Source: Taeniopygia guttata
Taxonomy: Eukaryota > Chordata > Aves > Passeriformes > Estrildidae
Length of the DNA: 64,000 nt
Direction of reading: 5' to 3'
Assembly (NCBI RefSeq): GCF_048771995.1
Contig: NC_133032.1
Coordinates: 22,669,501 to 22,733,500 of the forward strand
How positions within the stretch are numbered: position 1 is the first letter of the stretch; each line of letters opens with the position of its first letter. Of the stretch, positions 12,846 to 24,315 are shown piece after piece. A program made the translations under genes and the position numbers. The notes under the pieces were generated by a model. The model had not been told where the DNA came from, did not search any database, and saw nothing but the letters and a program-made list of their open reading frames with translations.

Positions 12846-12882
<37 letters not shown>

Positions 12883-15800
12883 AGTTATTAGTGAGCAGAT
12901 GGCAATCCACTTAACATTTCCCTGATCAGCTAGAAGATAGACTACAAACATTTAACACACAAAAAAGAAAACATACTTTTCTCCAAATTTCTCTTTTGTT
13001 CTTATTTGAGTCATATTAAAACCAAAAGACTTTTTCTTGTCCTGTCTTGCTTAATTCAACCAACAAAGAAAAATAGTTCAATAAAATATTTTAACCTACC
13101 ACTCAATAAACTGTGCTGTCTTAAAGATTATAGATGTGAGGTTTGAGGGTTTTTTCACAATAAACTTCACGTTCTACAGATTACATGTATGGTACTAGCT
13201 GAGTTAACGTAAATTTATCAGTGTAAAATCATCACTTTAACTAATTCCATCTGCCTTAGAACATGGGTGGGTGTTCCTAGATGAATGACCTTTGGAGAAG
13301 AAAAATTTAATCAGAGCACTACACCAAGTATTTACCTTGGTACCAACAATTGTAGTTTGCTGCAGAGGGCCTGAATATACCAACTGCCCTCTTCAATGTG
13401 CCGGAAAGCGACACATCCATCAACTGTGGCCATGCCTAGGAGGAAATCAGCCTCCTCGGGAATACTTTCAGAAAGAGAAACGCTCTCTTGCATGGAAGAC
13501 AAGTCAGGAGTAGGTCCATCAGTATTAACATAGACAGGATCTTGTATCTTGTTACCCTGGCATGCTTGGATAAAGAAGAGTTTGGGTTTTGCAGCCAGCT
13601 GGGGACACTGCTTGGCAGTGAAGTGGGACATAAGCGTGCGGATTGACACAGGTCTGTCATCTGTCCCACAGATTGCTCCTGACTTTCCATGAGATAGAAT
13701 ACAACATATAAAACAGTTCCTGTCTTCGTGATCTTGCTTATGCTGCCAAGTTTTCATGAGATTTATTATCTCCCCAGATGTCAGATCTGTGGAAGTCATC
13801 ACATCCAGACCAAGCCATGTGAACACTCTCTCCAGTTGCTCTGTAAATAAATGAAAAATAAAAGGAAAATTCGAGGCAAGAGGAAAACTTTTTATGAAGT
13901 CACCATGCAAGCTAATCTGCGAGGAGGAAAGACCTTACACCCTGACACTTCTCCAGATTCATTCTCATACTAGTACCAACTAAAGGTTAACCGGAATAAA
14001 AAAAGATGGCATTAGCTCAGAGTTCCTGGATTTTTCTAGACAAGCTCCAGACTTAGTGCATACACTGTCATTGTAAGTGAGCACACAAACGACACTTGAA
14101 AACACAAAGAATCTGCCCTTCCCCAGTTTCAGAAAAGATCTTTCAAAATCTTCCTCACATCCTTATTTTCCAGTTGCACTTTTGACTATTAAGAGTTCCA
14201 TTCATAAGAAATAAATAGAAGAAGCAGAACAAAGTAAGAAGTATGCACAGAGTTGCTTGAGTATGGATTTTTGCATTATATTAGGTAGAATGATGGTTTA
14301 ATTTAGTTTAGTTTTAGTTCTTTACTATAGCTATAGATAAAGGATAAGTAAAAAGTGATTCTTAAAATTATTCAAGAATAATCCAACAGAAAAACCTTGT
14401 GGTTACTTGTCCTTTATCCTCTCCTACCCCACGATACACAAATGACATAATTTAACACATATCTAACATTTCCCTCTTTTAGAATATTAACTAACCATAG
14501 ACACTAAAATATAGGGCAATACTACATAATCAAGTCACTTGGGGAAACAGAGATCCTCCAAAAATCTCACTTCAGTAACTTACCAGCATCTTTGCAAGAA
14601 CCCATCCTCTGAGAACTACTGAAGTTAACATTATTTATAATGAGACAAAATCCTCTGTGTGGCCCATCCATTTTGTAGCTTTTCAATCTTTCAGTCTGTA
14701 GGAAGGAGAATAAAAAAGCTTACAGTTTCAATTAATTTATTCAACTTACTCATATTTCCTTAACATGTCTCAAAATTGGCATCCAGGAGTGAGAGGCACC
14801 TAAGACTGTGGGCAGTTTTTGAACATCTGGAACTCAATGGTGCTTCCCCGTGTGAAAAAACAGCAGTGAAACTCCAAGCACACTGTCACCATCCTATCAA
14901 ACTGCAGTAGAAGGATTTAGCATCTGGGTTGTCATCTGTATGCAAGAGGCAGGATTTAACAGCCAAACTCTACAATCTGAGTTGGTGACGGGGACAGAAG
15001 ACCCCAACTGATTCCAATGCCAAAAACAATATTTTAGCTTAATGGCAGAGGGATCACACTGAAACTATAGGAAGTTAGACATCTGAGTTGGCTTTTTTTT
15101 GAGAACAGTAATAAATACCTGGACTAGGTGATTCATACTGATCCACTGGAAAAGGATGGAAGCAGAACAGAAATCTCAGAAGTACATAAACCTATCACAC
15201 TACAAGTTTCTTGGTTAAGATTTAAAATTACCTCCCACTTTTGAAAAAAAACCCAAAAAACAAAACAAAACCAAAAGCATTTTTAAAGCTGAAAAGAATC
15301 AAAACTTCAAGTAACATGAATTTAGGTCCAACCTTGGGTTGCAATAAAAAAACTCCATCCACCAGAGTCCCTTCCTCCTCACTAGAGAGCAACACCTCCT
15401 TTTGTGCATTTTAGTAGGACAAAATGAAGGAAGCACTCCAAGTTCCTTCAACAGCTTTGCAGCAGTCTGAACATCAGGTGATGAAAAGATGTTACAGCAC
15501 AGAACTTCAAGTAATTAAATGGCTATAAACAAATGGAGCAACTTGCTCTTTCAATATCCATGGTCATCACAAAGAAAAGGCCAGAGGGAGAATTCAATGG
15601 TTGCACTGCTATGGTTTAAGAGTGCACATAAAGGCCTCTAAGAGGGGATCTCACAAAAAGGACCTTTTCTCATGTACCAAGACTTCTGCAATGGCTTACT
15701 AAAAACTCTTGCCTCCTTTTAAGCCTTCTAACAAAGGCTTTGCATGCTACCCCTCATGACTTCTAATTTCAAGCTGCCCTGAGGCCGTTTCAAAACCAGA

Positions 15801-18415
15801 TGCAAAAAGTGAGAACTATGAAACTCCATTTGTCTCTGCGTCTTGCACGTTCTACTGCCATCTCCAAAGTGCACAACTTAGACAAATGCAAAATGTTTTG
15901 CCTTTATCAGGAAGATAAGTACTGATGTGTGAATCACTTCAGAGGTATTATGCCCATTTTGCCTACAAGATACCTTTCAATATTGCTAAATCTTTGGCCT
16001 CCAAGGTTAAAATATTCTTTGAAATATTCAAATTTATCAGTCAACTCAAGAAACTTTATGAGACAGATATTTCACAAGTCCTTGCATGATAAATGTCATT
16101 CAAGAGAGGATGAAAACCCCACACCCGCAGGTATTCAAAAAGGATTTAAGAGTTTGTCTCAGACCTTGGATTCATTTTTTACATTGCTGAATTCTCCATG
16201 CAGCTCCAGGTTTAGCTCAGGGAAGCCTTGTGTAAAATTAGCTGTCTTGTTATCTAGAAAAAAACCCCAGCATAGGTATTTATTAAGATAAATCCAGTAT
16301 TTGTGGATGCAACAAAAAGGAGTTTAGCTACAATACATCACTTTTTGTATGTGAAATACTCTTTCACTGAAAGAAATAATTCCTCCATACAAAATAGCAT
16401 GGTCATGTTCAATAGATCTATTCTGATATTCTAGATCTATTTTTTGCTTATTTTTATTAGATGTATTTTTGTAACAAAGGCAAGGCTTCTATTTGTATCA
16501 AAACTGCAAAATAAAGATACCCATGGTACAAGGATAAATTCTCCAACACATTCAAATCAATTTTTCATCTGGAAATCAGCTTAGAAATTACCAGTATTTA
16601 AGAAGAATATGCCTTCTTACTACTGAAGTTGACATTTTTTTTCTCATTAATCACTAATAAATCTATTTTTTAAAAATCTAAAACCATAAATCATTTGTTT
16701 GCTCATAGCCCATGTATCAGACACATAAACACACACAGTAAGTCTTGCCAGCCTATTTGCAGGCAACTGCCTTTATGCAGTGCATATTCACAGATCACCA
16801 AGTGCCTTTTACAGGACAGTTGTCATCATCTCAATACTATTAGTGGGGAAATGGAGAAATGAGACATAACTATCAGCAGACTTTCAGTTTCCCACCCTGT
16901 TCTGTATGTGCTGGGTTGCTCTGTGTGGCCTCAGATATTCCAGCACATCCCTGTATTTCAGGGATTCAGCTAGGAAATTATGCAGGCTAGGAATTGTTAT
17001 GCGAGATTTATGCCACTCTAGCTCCCATTTCAGCAATACACACATATGACCTTAAGTTCAGTAGCTCAGACCCATAGTACTTCCTGCATTTTAGCAAACC
17101 TACTCCTAGACGATGAATTTCTCACCTTTTCCCTTTTTGTAGCAGTTTATTGTCTCCAGGAGATCAGGTGAAACGGTCATACAGACGTCCTCCAGTATCT
17201 TTACATTGTCTGTAGTTAAAAGGCCCTGCTTTTCCAATAAAGTCAGCAAATCCAAAGCAGACTGACAGCCAAAAGGAGAGAGTAAAATATAATTATTGTT
17301 CTTTAGAAGTCAAAACTTGCCTCTCAGCCCTGTCTCAAACAATCACATTATTATCTGCTTTGCTCCCTACCAACAAGGACCAGTCAATTTTACATCACCG
17401 TTAAAGCAGAAATGTTGCTTCATGGAAGCCACTGGTTGTGTTTCTATTTGGTATGGTCTTGTTTAAACAGATTCACCCAAACCATATTAATGACTCGTGG
17501 CTTCAAGAAGGCTTCATTGCTGTGAAACTACCAGTGACATATGGACATCAATCTCCCTTGCATATGGCTCAAGTAGGGCAAAGATTTGATTTGTCACCTT
17601 TTTATACTCTGATGCTAGACAGCAAACTGTCAGTGACTGACCTTGGCACGAGGGACCAAATTCTACTCTTGCCTGTCAACATCTTCCTTCTTGCTATCTC
17701 TATGAATACAACCAGTCTAGTTGCATATTATGCTCTGTTCTGCCAAACACTTCTCACACTTTTCCTTCTATTTCCCGCCTTCCTTCTTCCCTTCCCACCA
17801 TTTGGCTCATTTGACTCCTCACATACAAGAATTATCCGTCCCTTTGGAAGATGGTTTCGCAGGAGGAAAATTATTTCCTTCAACATCTCACTGGTGATGT
17901 TCTCTGCCAATTCATACAGCATCTGCCTGTAACAGAGACAGAGTGAGATAAAAGTGGAACAGAAGATGGCATAAAAACCAAAGGCAATCTAAGAATTTAA
18001 AAATGGAAAACAGTATGGCATAGATAGCAGTAATGGAGGGAAGAGAATTCCACTGCAAGCTTACCTGTATGGAGATATTCTTCCCTTCTCACTCAGATGT
18101 TCTTGTACTTTCTCCTTGGTGTAACCAATTTTCTTGAGCAAGGAGTGACATCTAATTCTATATAAGAGCTCAGCTAGTAGGAAAGTATCTTCTGCATTCA
18201 GATATTCTTGAGCCATAAGGAGCCTGAAGATGTCTGTTGCTAACTTCACACCTTCTAGTTTACTGAGGTGGAGCAAGTCAGTACAGAGAAATTTTAAAGC
18301 TGCTACATCTTCAGTCACCAGATTTTCACTAATAAGGAAAAGCTGCTGACGGAACTTCAAGCTGCTATTATTCTCCATGTTGCTGGAACCAACAGCTGCA
18401 ACAGCTTCTCTCTGA
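12655..18415 (-). CDS. CASP10: Caspase-10
   Basis: Known role: initiator caspase of the death-receptor complex, paralogue of caspase-8. Coding exons on the minus strand: 18378-18065, 17926-17827, 17261-17126, 16253-16165, 14695-14584, 13840-13336 and 12826-12655. Every junction keeps phase, giving 475 aa and a TAA stop at 12657-12655. DED1 spans about residues 8-100 (starts MENNSSLKF), DED2 about 106-183 and a short linker 184-213. The caspase domain has Arg243, His301 (CILSHG), Cys344 (QACQG) and the pocket motif FRHIEEGSWYIQ. The terminal block (KKKQMPQPAYTLRRKFIFP, about residues 445-463) is typical of CASP10/CASP8. FRHxEEGSWYIQ and the LVPR exon end favour CASP10 over CASP8. The start is the ATG at 18378, 37 nt into an exon with a CTTTCAG acceptor at 18417-18416. 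The last intron ends with a T34 run beside the acceptor. The linker-exon donor (AAG/GTCTGA) is weak. Confidence 0.93.
12847..12880. repeat. A34 homopolymer (T34 on the CASP10 sense strand)
   Basis: An uninterrupted run of 34 A on the plus strand. On the transcribed strand it is a T run in the polypyrimidine region, 20 bases before the first base of the last CASP10 exon (12826). Confidence 0.97.
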
Positions 18416-19429
18416 CTGAAAGCAGAAAGCAAACACTAGTAACACTTAAATCTTCAATACAGCAATCCTTCTACTAAAATTTTACCCAGTGGTTGTTTGG
18501 AAGCCCTGAATTACCTTTTAATAAATAAAGGTTTTAAATAAATTTGAAATTTACTTCCTTGTCTAAACACAGACCACAGAAAGACCAGATCTGGCAGAAG
18601 CTCTGAACAACCCGGTCTATAATTGAAGTTAGCCCTGCTCTGAGCAAAAAACTGTGCTGGATGACCTCAAGGTCTGAATCTTCTTTTCTTTTGAACATCT
18701 TCCACATTCAGATCTTTGCTTCTTTCTGTTGTAATGGGGAAGAGTCCCTGAAGTAACTTATTACAACTATTAATGGAGACAGCACAGTAGTTCGTGCATA
18801 TTCCTTGATCTGCAGTCCAAGAGCTTGTTCCCTGGCTGTAGCAGGAAGGTGTTCCTCTGTTAGAAGGCTGACACCCAAGCAAAAGCTGTGGAATAACCAT
18901 CCACTCCCAGCTGTAATTTGATATTTGTCATAGAAAACCCCTTATAAGCCTCCCTTACAAGTAACTGGCAGTTAAAATGTAATAGCACTCAATGCTCAGT
19001 CTAAATAGGCTCTGCACAAGCAACTCTCTCTTACTCAGGTTTAATAGAGACTAATCGACATTCCAGTACACCAACTTCTTCCATGGAGCCTAGGCAGTTC
19101 TATTCTGCCCGTGGAAGGTTAAATAGATAAGAAGGTGCTCCAGTGCCTTCGGGCTGGTAGGTCTTCCATCTTTTGCTTAGAGCAGTTGGAAGCAAAGGTT
19201 TCTACAAGGGGGCGCACAATCAGTGCAGGATCTGCTCGCTGCCCAAGCTTGGAGCGGCTCACCCGCATATCCACAGCTGCCTCGGGGCATCGACACAGAA
19301 AAGTAACCAGTCCGCATCTCTGGTGTATGCTTTCAGATATCGCCTCAGAAAAGGATAAATCGTATGAAATAAGCAAGATAAGAATTGTAAAATTACCTTT
19401 ACTTTAAGTTTTTTAACTGGCCGGAGCAC

Positions 19430-19960
19430 TGCCCCAAGGGTTTAACCCTAAGGCAAAGCCGGAGCGCGCGAACCGCAGCGGGGCCCGCAGGCGCACGTGG
19501 GCAGGAGCTCCCGGAGGCCGCGCGCAGCCGGGAGCCACCACACCAAAAGCGAGCGGGAGTTACGGAGCCTTCCTTCGACCCCTCTCCACTTCAGCACCAC
19601 GTTTTGGTACCTCTCACACGAATTCCAGTCCCGATCCCTCTCCCGGCAGCTAGCCGTGCCGGCGGCTCGCGGCTCCCTTCGCGGTCCCTTTCGCGGCTCG
19701 CCGCGGGCGGGGGAGGCACGTCCCGGGTCTGCCCGAGCAGGAGGCGGCGTCAGCAGCAGGGCGGAATGTGGGATCAGGGGGTGCGAGGGCAGGAGCGGGG
19801 CACGGCTGCCAGGGCCCGCGGGGCTTTCACCACGAGCGGTGGCACCGCCCCCTCCCGGCCCGCCGGCGTCCGCTCGCCCTCGTGAGCGCCCGCGCCCGGG
19901 AACGCTGCCCGGCACCGGGAAAAGGCTTCAGGCAGCGCCCGGGGTACCAAGTGTAAGACG
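19430..19960 (-). promoter_or_regulatory. CASP10: CpG island, probable CASP10 promoter and first noncoding exon
   Basis: A dense block of CpG and G+C in otherwise AT-rich DNA, about 1 kb upstream of the exon with the CASP10 ATG. It contains a CACGTG E-box at 19494-19499. A minus-strand donor (TAAAG/GTAATT) near 19396 could end the first noncoding exon and splice to 18415. The long open frames here on both strands are what CpG-rich DNA gives by chance. Confidence 0.6.
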
Positions 19961-21439
19961 TGACCCGTAATTCGCCTCGCTTTTGCTGCCAAGCCATGTT
20001 AAAGCAGGCTACATCGCAAAAAGGCCTCAAACATTTCAGGCACATTATTTGAATTTTTGTTTCCCCGCTGGAAGGAGGAAGAAGGTGAGCAGACTCTGCT
20101 CAGTGCAGGCTCCTTGGGGCCTTCAGCATCTCCGGGGTCACCTGTATCCCCCCCAGAACCTCACGTCAATGGAGACAGGATGGGAAGTGTCTCCTTGTTC
20201 ACGCCAAAAGTTGTCCAACACACCAAGAGCAGCTGAGTTACCTGCTGAAACTATAAGGCTTGCTGTCCTTTATTATGTCAGCTCGTTTTTATAGAGCTGT
20301 AAACTTCACAGCCTAATTTAACAAGTTACAGAGGTCTGCAAGATAAACAGACCAAGAATTTCAGAGTTATCCTATGGTCTAGAGGGAGACAGGGACAATC
20401 AGTCTGACTGCATACATTAATTTTATTCAGAATATCAGCATGAAACCCAGCATTTGTATCCAATCATGGTGTCTTATTATTGTTTCTAATACAGAAGCTG
20501 AAAAATAGACATAATTTAAACCAGCCACAGAAAAGCTGACAAATAATTCAGTACAGGAGATTTAATTTAAATTGAATATAGATCAACCACACAGACAGCA
20601 GCCTCTCCTGAGCAATACTGTTCTGCATGTCAGAAACTTAAAACTCTGGAAAGCAGAAAATAATTCTCAGAAACTCCCATAAAAAGCTTCTCTGACTCAG
20701 GTATCTGTAATAGGAGCCACTGTTACTTCTTATGCAGAGTTGATAGGGGAGATCAGCCATACAACATGCTCCATCTGCAAGTGCTACCACAGTAACATCC
20801 TCTTGAACATAAATTCTATTTTGGATAATGAGTTGGCAACCACTGTAATATAGAAATATGTAACAGTGCGAAGTAAACTCAATTTATGGCTCAGCCACAT
20901 CAGTGTAGGTGGCAGAGAAAAACCATGCAACTCAAGTCTGGTACAAAACGCCACTGACTCTCTTGCCTCTTGCATACAGCTTCTGAGCCACTTAAAGACA
21001 TCACCTTCCACATATGGAGCACATACAGAAAGAACTACAAGAATTTTTTTTCCAGTTATCAGAAACCAAAACTGTAATTAAGTGCCAAAGCATTGACTCT
21101 GACAGCTTATTCCAACCTCTGACAATGCAGGAGCAGCGTAACTTGTTTTATCTCCTCCAACAGTAAGTTCTGAAAATTAGACATTTTGGCAGTCCAAGAC
21201 CATGAAATTTCACCAGCTGTATTGAAGATTTAAGTGTTATTAGTGTTTGCTTTCTGCTTTCTCTATGTTCTTGTGCTAACACCTTAAACTCATGATGGAT
21301 CCAAAATTCTCTCCCCCTTTTTCTTTTGGCTAAAGGATCATTTAACCTGAAATCATTTCACTACCTGCAGTACAGGGACAACTTGATGCAGTCCACACCC
21401 CGCATCCACTTCTAGACACAAATTTTGTGTGTGCACTAC

Positions 21440-21930
21440 AGCAAGAAGAGACAGGACCCCTCATGTGTATGAAGGGACACAGAAACCTGGTAAGGGTTTT
21501 GGAGGGGAGGCCCTCTGAGGAGGGGTTGAGCTCACTTGGTTTGTTCAGCCTGGGGAGGAAGAGGAGAGACCTCACTGCAGTCTTCAACATCCTCATGAAG
21601 GGAAGCAGAGGGGCAGAGGCATCAACCACTTGTCTCTGGTGACCACTGACAGGACTTGAGAAATGAAACTGTGTCACGGGAGGGTTAGGGTAGATTTTAG
21701 GAAGAGGTTCTTCAGTTCTTCATCCAGAGGGTGGCTGGGCACTGGAACAGGCTCCCCAGGGAAGTGGTCACAGCACCAACCCTGACAGAGCTCAAGAAGC
21801 TTTTGGACTACACTCTCAGGCACATGGCGGGATTCCTGGGGTGTCCTGTGCAGGGCCAGGAGTTGGATGTGATGATCCTGATGGGTCCCTTCTAACTCAG
21901 CTTATTCTACGAGTCTGTGATCCTATAAGC
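21440..21930 (+). mobile_element. CR1-type LINE, 3' end fragment
   Basis: The sequence carries typical CR1 3' landmarks in order. They are the TTTGTTCAGCCTGGGGAGGA block (21540-21559), a CACTGGAACAGGCTCCCCAG block near 21737, GGGCCAGGAGTTGGATG near 21855, GGGTCCCTTCTAACTCAG near 21885, and a decayed ATTCTATGATTCTGTG tail. It is 5'-truncated, as most CR1 copies are, and shows many small differences from the usual avian consensus, so it is old. Boundaries are approximate. Confidence 0.85.
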
Positions 21931-23628
21931 TATGGGAGAAGTGACAGACAACTGCCATCACAGAAGTCCTGCATAAATACTCACTATGCAGCAGGTACAG
22001 GGGATCAGCTTGCCTGAACACCACACTTGAAAGAGGTGACAAGGCAATAAATTCTGCTTAGATGTATGATTATAGATTGCGTATGGCTATATTTAGGAAT
22101 CTACAGAGGATCAGTGCAAAAAATCAGTATCTGACACCCATGAATGCTGCACAATACATGTCTATCCCCACAACTCTAGAGGATTATAACCACTTCCAAC
22201 CAAGCAGCCATGCACAGAGTCCCTTCCTTTTCCACTGAAAGGGTTAATTACATGAGCCTCTAGTTTTCAAAACAGCATTTCTGCATAATTTATTAATGAA
22301 AGGGACATGGACTTACTGTCTTGCAGTAAGGCAAATAACAGATATACTTCTTAACCCCCAAACCAAATTTGTCACAAAACTGTAAAAGCAGAATCTATTC
22401 TACTACTAATATCTTAAGTAAATAGTTGCATTTAGCATCACTCTAAACCCCCCCAACCAACCAGTCCACAAAACATCAACCAACTCACCACATCATTAGA
22501 GTCTGTAAAGACAGCCACTATTATTCTCACTTCCTTTTTCCTGTTTTCTTCTCCTTCCAATATTGATACTGTATTTCTCATCCAAATCATCTTTCGCCTA
22601 CTTGTTCTTCTCTTGATGCTCCCTACCATTCCCCTTCTTGTTCCTGCTTAAAATTTTCACATTTCTTTTCCTCATCTGCCTCCTGTTGATTCCATTCTCC
22701 CTGCTTTTGGTTGTCTATAGGGTAGCAGAAGTGCTTGTCAAATGCAAAAGCTAGTAAAGGAAATGGGAAAGTGAAGTTAATCTGTGAAGAAGATCACATA
22801 TATTAATATTACTTAGATATATGTAATTTGAAATGACACCTTATTTCTACAACCACAGGAAACATTTGTTTCACCATTTAGTTTATCTACCAGCCACCAC
22901 AAGAAGTAACTCCTAAGATTCCACATCTGTCATTCTGTATCCTTCTTTTCTCCATTAAAAATTTAAACAGAAACCAAGCAAAGCACAGCAGAACCTTGAA
23001 TTATTTTCCCACATAGGAGTATATGAGGAGTAAAAATTAAATATTTACAAGTGGCCTACTTTATTGTCACTAAGTTCAGTGACAATAAACTTCAATACAA
23101 CCCATCCAGGTTACACTGTTATACAAGTAGGCTAACTGAACTTTAAGGCAGTTAACTTTTAGTTAAGCAACTGCTACATTGGAGAAAAAGCTTTGGATTT
23201 AGGACAATTTTCCCTTTTCTTTTTTCACAAGAACAAGAGCACTTGGGAAAAAAATTATTAATAGAGGCATACTTTTTTCACAAGCAAAAGCAGTAAGGGC
23301 GGGGTGTTTAACATAATCCAGTCTTAAAGGCCCATGGCTGCTACATACTACATTTAAGTTGAAATATTTTAAAGTCTCTTTTTACAACTATGCCTGGTAC
23401 AATGAGTGTGAATCATGTTTCAGCTTCCACAAGATATCTGCCAAAATCTCACATTTTTTTAACTGTGTGGCAGATTACTGTAATGTCCTGTCACATGTAG
23501 ACTCATTTTTGCATCAACAGAAAACATACATGGCCCAAAGATGGCAGACTGTCTCTGTGTTTATTAACACAGAACCCCTGTGTGCTGTGGACAGCTCTAG
23601 CAATGCAATCTTTAATACAGCAAACAGA

Positions 23629-23740
23629 TGGAATCCAGATTATTGAAAAGACCATCTCTCTCTCCCTTCTGCTTTACCAGTCTATAGAGGCATGCAAGCC
23701 AGAACTTGCTAGCAAAGATCTGGCATTACTGGGTAGGAAT
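23629..23740. repeat. Direct repeat copy 1, downstream of CFLAR
   Basis: These 112 bp recur at 24136-24250 at roughly 90 percent identity, 507 bp apart start to start. The shared block runs from TGGAATCC to GGGTAGGAAT. The sequence on either side is not shared. Confidence 0.9.
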
Positions 23741-24135
23741 GCTTTCCTGAGACATTTGCCACAACTAGGTGCAGGGGAAAGTAATCAATGTGTTTCAGTG
23801 GTTTGGGCTGGCTTTTTAAAGTATTTGTTTAAGTATTAACTGCTAGAAGGTATGTTAAAAACTACTAATGAAGCAATAAAAACATTTTGTTTTTTCTCGG
23901 AAAACACAACAGCTATACAGTTTAGATCTCTTTACACTGTTTACCTGGGGTATTCAGTAACAAGGTATGTTGCACTGCTATACAATAGCTACTATTCTCA
24001 ATCAAGCTTTCAGAGACTACAGTATTAAAATATAAAATCTAGTGTCTTAGCACACTAAAACGCTTGTAAATTCCTGTGTTTGGCAGCAACAGGCACTTTT
24101 GATATACATGAAATAACAATGCATAAATAAAAGTA

Positions 24136-24250
24136 TGGAATCCTGATTACTGAAAAGGGAGAGATCTCTCTCTCCCTTCTGTTTTGACAGTCTATAGAGG
24201 CATGCAAGCCAGAACTTGTCAGCAAAGATCTGGCATTACTGGGTAGGAAT
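24136..24250. repeat. Direct repeat copy 2, beside the CFLAR stop codon
   Basis: Second copy of the 112-bp unit at 23629-23740. It ends 65 bp downstream (in gene orientation) of the CFLAR stop and so should lie in the 3' UTR. It has a small insertion before the CTCTCTCTC tract compared with copy 1. Confidence 0.9.
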
Positions 24251-24315
24251 TAAATGGCAGCATCATAGCAAATGCTTCTTGTTAATAATTTCAGATATGT
24301 ACTTTCTAACAGCAG

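Larger units (their letters stand above)
19980..24315. other. Intergenic between CASP10 promoter and CFLAR stop
   Basis: No gene is recognised. The stretch holds a CR1 LINE end (21440-21930) and, nearer CFLAR, a pair of direct repeats. The last kilobase should be the CFLAR 3' UTR. I did not find a polyadenylation signal that I would defend over others. Confidence 0.6.

Noticed and set aside
15929-16291. 120-codon plus-strand open frame
   Set aside because: Antisense to the CASP10 linker exon (16165-16253); no protein similarity and no plus-strand splice or promoter context.
17438-17932. 164-codon plus-strand open frame
   Set aside because: Antisense shadow over a CASP10 DED2 exon.
19448-19970. 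Overlapping open frames of about 155 codons on both strands
   Set aside because: Same reason: CpG-island composition at the probable CASP10 promoter.
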